A stretch of 6,998 nt of DNA from PCC-6406 sp964353225. Lineage in GTDB: Bacteria; Cyanobacteriota; Cyanobacteriia; Phormidesmidales; Phormidesmidaceae. How positions within the stretch are numbered: the stretch's first letter is position 1; each line of letters opens with the position of its first letter. Below the pieces are notes generated by a model, which was not told where the DNA came from, did not search any database, and worked only from the letters and a program-made list of their open reading frames with translations. Location: contig CAYGVA010000214.1 of assembly GCA_964353225.1 (NCBI GenBank), positions 1 through 6,998 on the forward strand. Direction: 5' to 3'. Both the position numbers and the translations under genes were made by a program. This document shows, in pieces, positions 5,424-6,998 of this stretch.

Positions 5424-6923
5424 ATGAAACAACTACGCCTATGGATGATCCTGGGCGGGGGGCTGGCTGGGCTGGTGGGGCTCTTGGTCCTGGTGGATTT
5501 TGTGCTGCGCATCCAAGGGGCATTGGCGTTGATTTCGCCGCTGGTGGCCCAGGGGTTTCTATTGCTGGTAGGGGTGGGGGCGATCGTGGCGATCGGCTAC
5601 GGCGTTTACTATGGCCGCTTGTTTTTGCGACCCCGGCGGCAGCGGCCCACCCCCACCTTGCCCGACGAGAAAGTGGCCGTGGCCCAAACGGCACTGACTG
5701 CCCTAGAACAGCAAGTGTCCCAAATTCAAGACCAGGTGGCTCAAGCCGCCCTGCGGGCGCAATCTCGACAATTGGTTACGGATCTGGATCTGCAAGATCT
5801 GCGGGTGGTGGTGTTTGGGGTGGGTTCCGTGGGCAAGACCGCCCTGGTGAATCAACTGCTGGGGGATATTGTCGGCACCGTCGCTGCCCCCCTCGGTAGC
5901 ACCACCGTCGCCGCCACCTATCCTTTGCGGCTACCGGGCCTAGAGCAAACCCTGTGGATTACCGATACGCCCGGATTGCTAGAGGCCAGTGCGGAGGGGC
6001 CAGAGCGAGAAGCCCAAGTGCGCCATCTTGCCGCCGAGGCCGATTTGCTGCTTTTTGTCATCGACAATGATTTGCGTCAGAGCGAATATGCCCTGGCCTG
6101 TTCGCTATTGGCCATGGGGAAACGGCTGGTGGTGGTGTTTAACAAGGTGGACCTGTATCCCGAAGCGGACTTGGCAGTCCTGCTGGCGGCAGTGCGATCG
6201 CGCTTTCACAACCAAATCGCCCCAGAAGACGTGGTAGATATTGCCGCCCAACCCCCAGCGGTGCAATTGCCCAGTGGGGAATGGGCGCAGATGGAACCAG
6301 ACCTCTGGCCATTGGAGGCACGACTGACGGCAGTGCTGCGGCAAGAGGGGGCCGACCTACTGGCGGAGACAATTTTGCTGCGATCACAGCGACTCGGCAG
6401 TAAAGCCCGTGACCTGATCGACGCGCAACGTCGCCAACAGGCGGACCGCATTATCGATCGCTACCAATGGATCAGTGCTGGGGTCGTGGCGGCTTCGCCC
6501 TTACCGGGGGTAGACCTGCTGGCCACGGCGGCGATTAATGCCCAGATGGTGGTGGAACTGGGTCAGATCTATCAATGGGATCTGTCTCTGGAGGAGGGCA
6601 AAACCCTGGCGCTCTCCCTGGTCCGCACGTTAACGGGGTTGGGAATTGTTAAAGGGGCGATGAATCTGCTGGCCGTGGGGATGCAGGTCACCGTGGCGAC
6701 GGCCATCGCCAGTCGCGCGGTGCAGGGCGCTAGCGCCGCTTATCTAACTCGGATTGCCGGGAAAAGCTTTGTGGATTATTTCCGCCAGGGACAGAACTGG
6801 GGTGACGGGGGCATTAGCGCGGTGGTGGAGCGGCAGTTTCAGCTCAACCGTCGGGAGGCGTTCATTCAAGATTTTGTGAAAGACGCCATTTCAGTGTTAG
6901 ACCCAAGAGACATCCAAGGGTGA
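5424..6923 (+). CDS. Membrane-anchored GTPase with C-terminal DUF697 domain
   Basis: The protein has 499 residues. Two membrane helices come first (about 7-28 and 36-63), then a short linker with a likely coiled coil (about 84-115). A Era/TrmE-like GTPase domain follows, with G1 GVGSVGKT (132-139), a G2-type Thr in STT (159-161), G3 DTPG (181-184) and G4 NKVD (240-243). All nucleotide-binding motifs look intact, so GTP hydrolysis is likely. The C-terminal part (about 335-455) is a DUF697 domain with the SPLPGVD motif (358-364) and further hydrophobic segments that may contact or enter the membrane. Cellular role is unknown. The ATG at 5424 was chosen because AAGGG (5412-5416) lies 7 nt upstream and MKQLRLW leads into the first helix. 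GTG 5421 and TTG 5406 are in-frame alternatives. A long overlapping open frame at 5399-5899 is a GC-driven shadow. Confidence 0.92.
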   Translation: MKQLRLWMILGGGLAGLVGLLVLVDFVLRIQGALALISPLVAQGFLLLVGVGAIVAIGYGVYYGRLFLRPRRQRPTPTLPDEKVAVAQTALTALEQQVSQIQDQVAQAALRAQSRQLVTDLDLQDLRVVVFGVGSVGKTALVNQLLGDIVGTVAAPLGSTTVAATYPLRLPGLEQTLWITDTPGLLEASAEGPEREAQVRHLAAEADLLLFVIDNDLRQSEYALACSLLAMGKRLVVVFNKVDLYPEADLAVLLAAVRSRFHNQIAPEDVVDIAAQPPAVQLPSGEWAQMEPDLWPLEARLTAVLRQEGADLLAETILLRSQRLGSKARDLIDAQRRQQADRIIDRYQWISAGVVAASPLPGVDLLATAAINAQMVVELGQIYQWDLSLEEGKTLALSLVRTLTGLGIVKGAMNLLAVGMQVTVATAIASRAVQGASAAYLTRIAGKSFVDYFRQGQNWGDGGISAVVERQFQLNRREAFIQDFVKDAISVLDPRDIQG

Positions 6924-6998
6924 AAGCAGAACGGCACGAGATCTAATTGAACTGGGGTGGGGCTTCTGAGGGGGAGAGGCTGCCGGGATCGCTAGGGG
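6924..6998. other. Window end, no supported gene
   Basis: After the GTPase stop there are 75 bases with no clear terminator. On the minus strand an open frame enters from the window edge and stops at 6943-6945 (last residues SEAPPQFN). It could be the C-terminus of a gene beyond the window, but 17 codons are too few to say. The stretch 6965-6998 is purine-rich. Confidence 0.2.

Noticed and set aside
5399..5899. 166-residue plus-strand open frame overlapping the GTPase
   Set aside because: Low-complexity Gly/Arg-rich translation in a GC-rich stretch, overlapping a gene with clear G motifs in another frame.
1..6998. CRISPR array, tRNA, riboswitch, or a new defence or phage system
   Set aside because: No regularly spaced repeats, no cloverleaf-like segment, and the intact genes are housekeeping or conserved unknowns. 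I found nothing supporting such a system.

Overview
The window looks like chromosomal DNA of a cyanobacterium. It carries five copies of the HIP1 octamer GCGATCGC (starting at 958, 2323, 3483, 4935 and 6194). It has the efp-accB gene pair typical of cyanobacteria, next to a CYP38/TLP40-type lumenal cyclophilin. Base composition is moderately GC-rich. No species can be named from the sequence alone, and no photosynthesis or ribosomal marker is present to place it further.

Layout: (1) Positions 1-1150 are a decaying stretch with no intact gene. It holds a roughly 175-bp remnant with IS30-like ends (61-235). Next is a broken PsiE-family membrane protein gene (about 239-782), with a frameshift near 410 and a 93-bp palindromic element (428-520) inside it. 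Last is a histidine kinase remnant (848-1144) in which most of the ATPase domain is missing. (2) A strong symmetrical hairpin terminator at 1163-1201 separates this debris from the intact block. (3) Positions 1214-3643 hold the lumenal cyclophilin-like PPIase (minus), then, divergently, efp and accB (plus). (4) A YihY/BrkB-family membrane protein (3646-4587, minus) converges on accB with only 2 nt between the stop codons. (5) A DUF6918-type small protein (4767-5213, plus) is followed by a structured dispersed repeat (about 5234-5350), then a two-TM GTPase with a C-terminal DUF697 domain (5424-6923, plus). The last 75 bases have no supported feature.

Functionally the intact genes are core housekeeping. 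EF-P relieves ribosome stalling, AccB carries biotin for acetyl-CoA carboxylase and so feeds fatty acid synthesis, and the cyclophilin probably assists folding or assembly in the thylakoid lumen. The YihY, DUF6918 and GTPase-DUF697 proteins are conserved but poorly characterised. I see no defence system, CRISPR array, phage module, RNA gene or biosynthetic cluster. The most informative part is the decay zone at 1-1150, where three kinds of damage (IS-end remnant, palindromic element, internal deletion) lie within 1.1 kb, together with a second repeat type near 5.3 kb.
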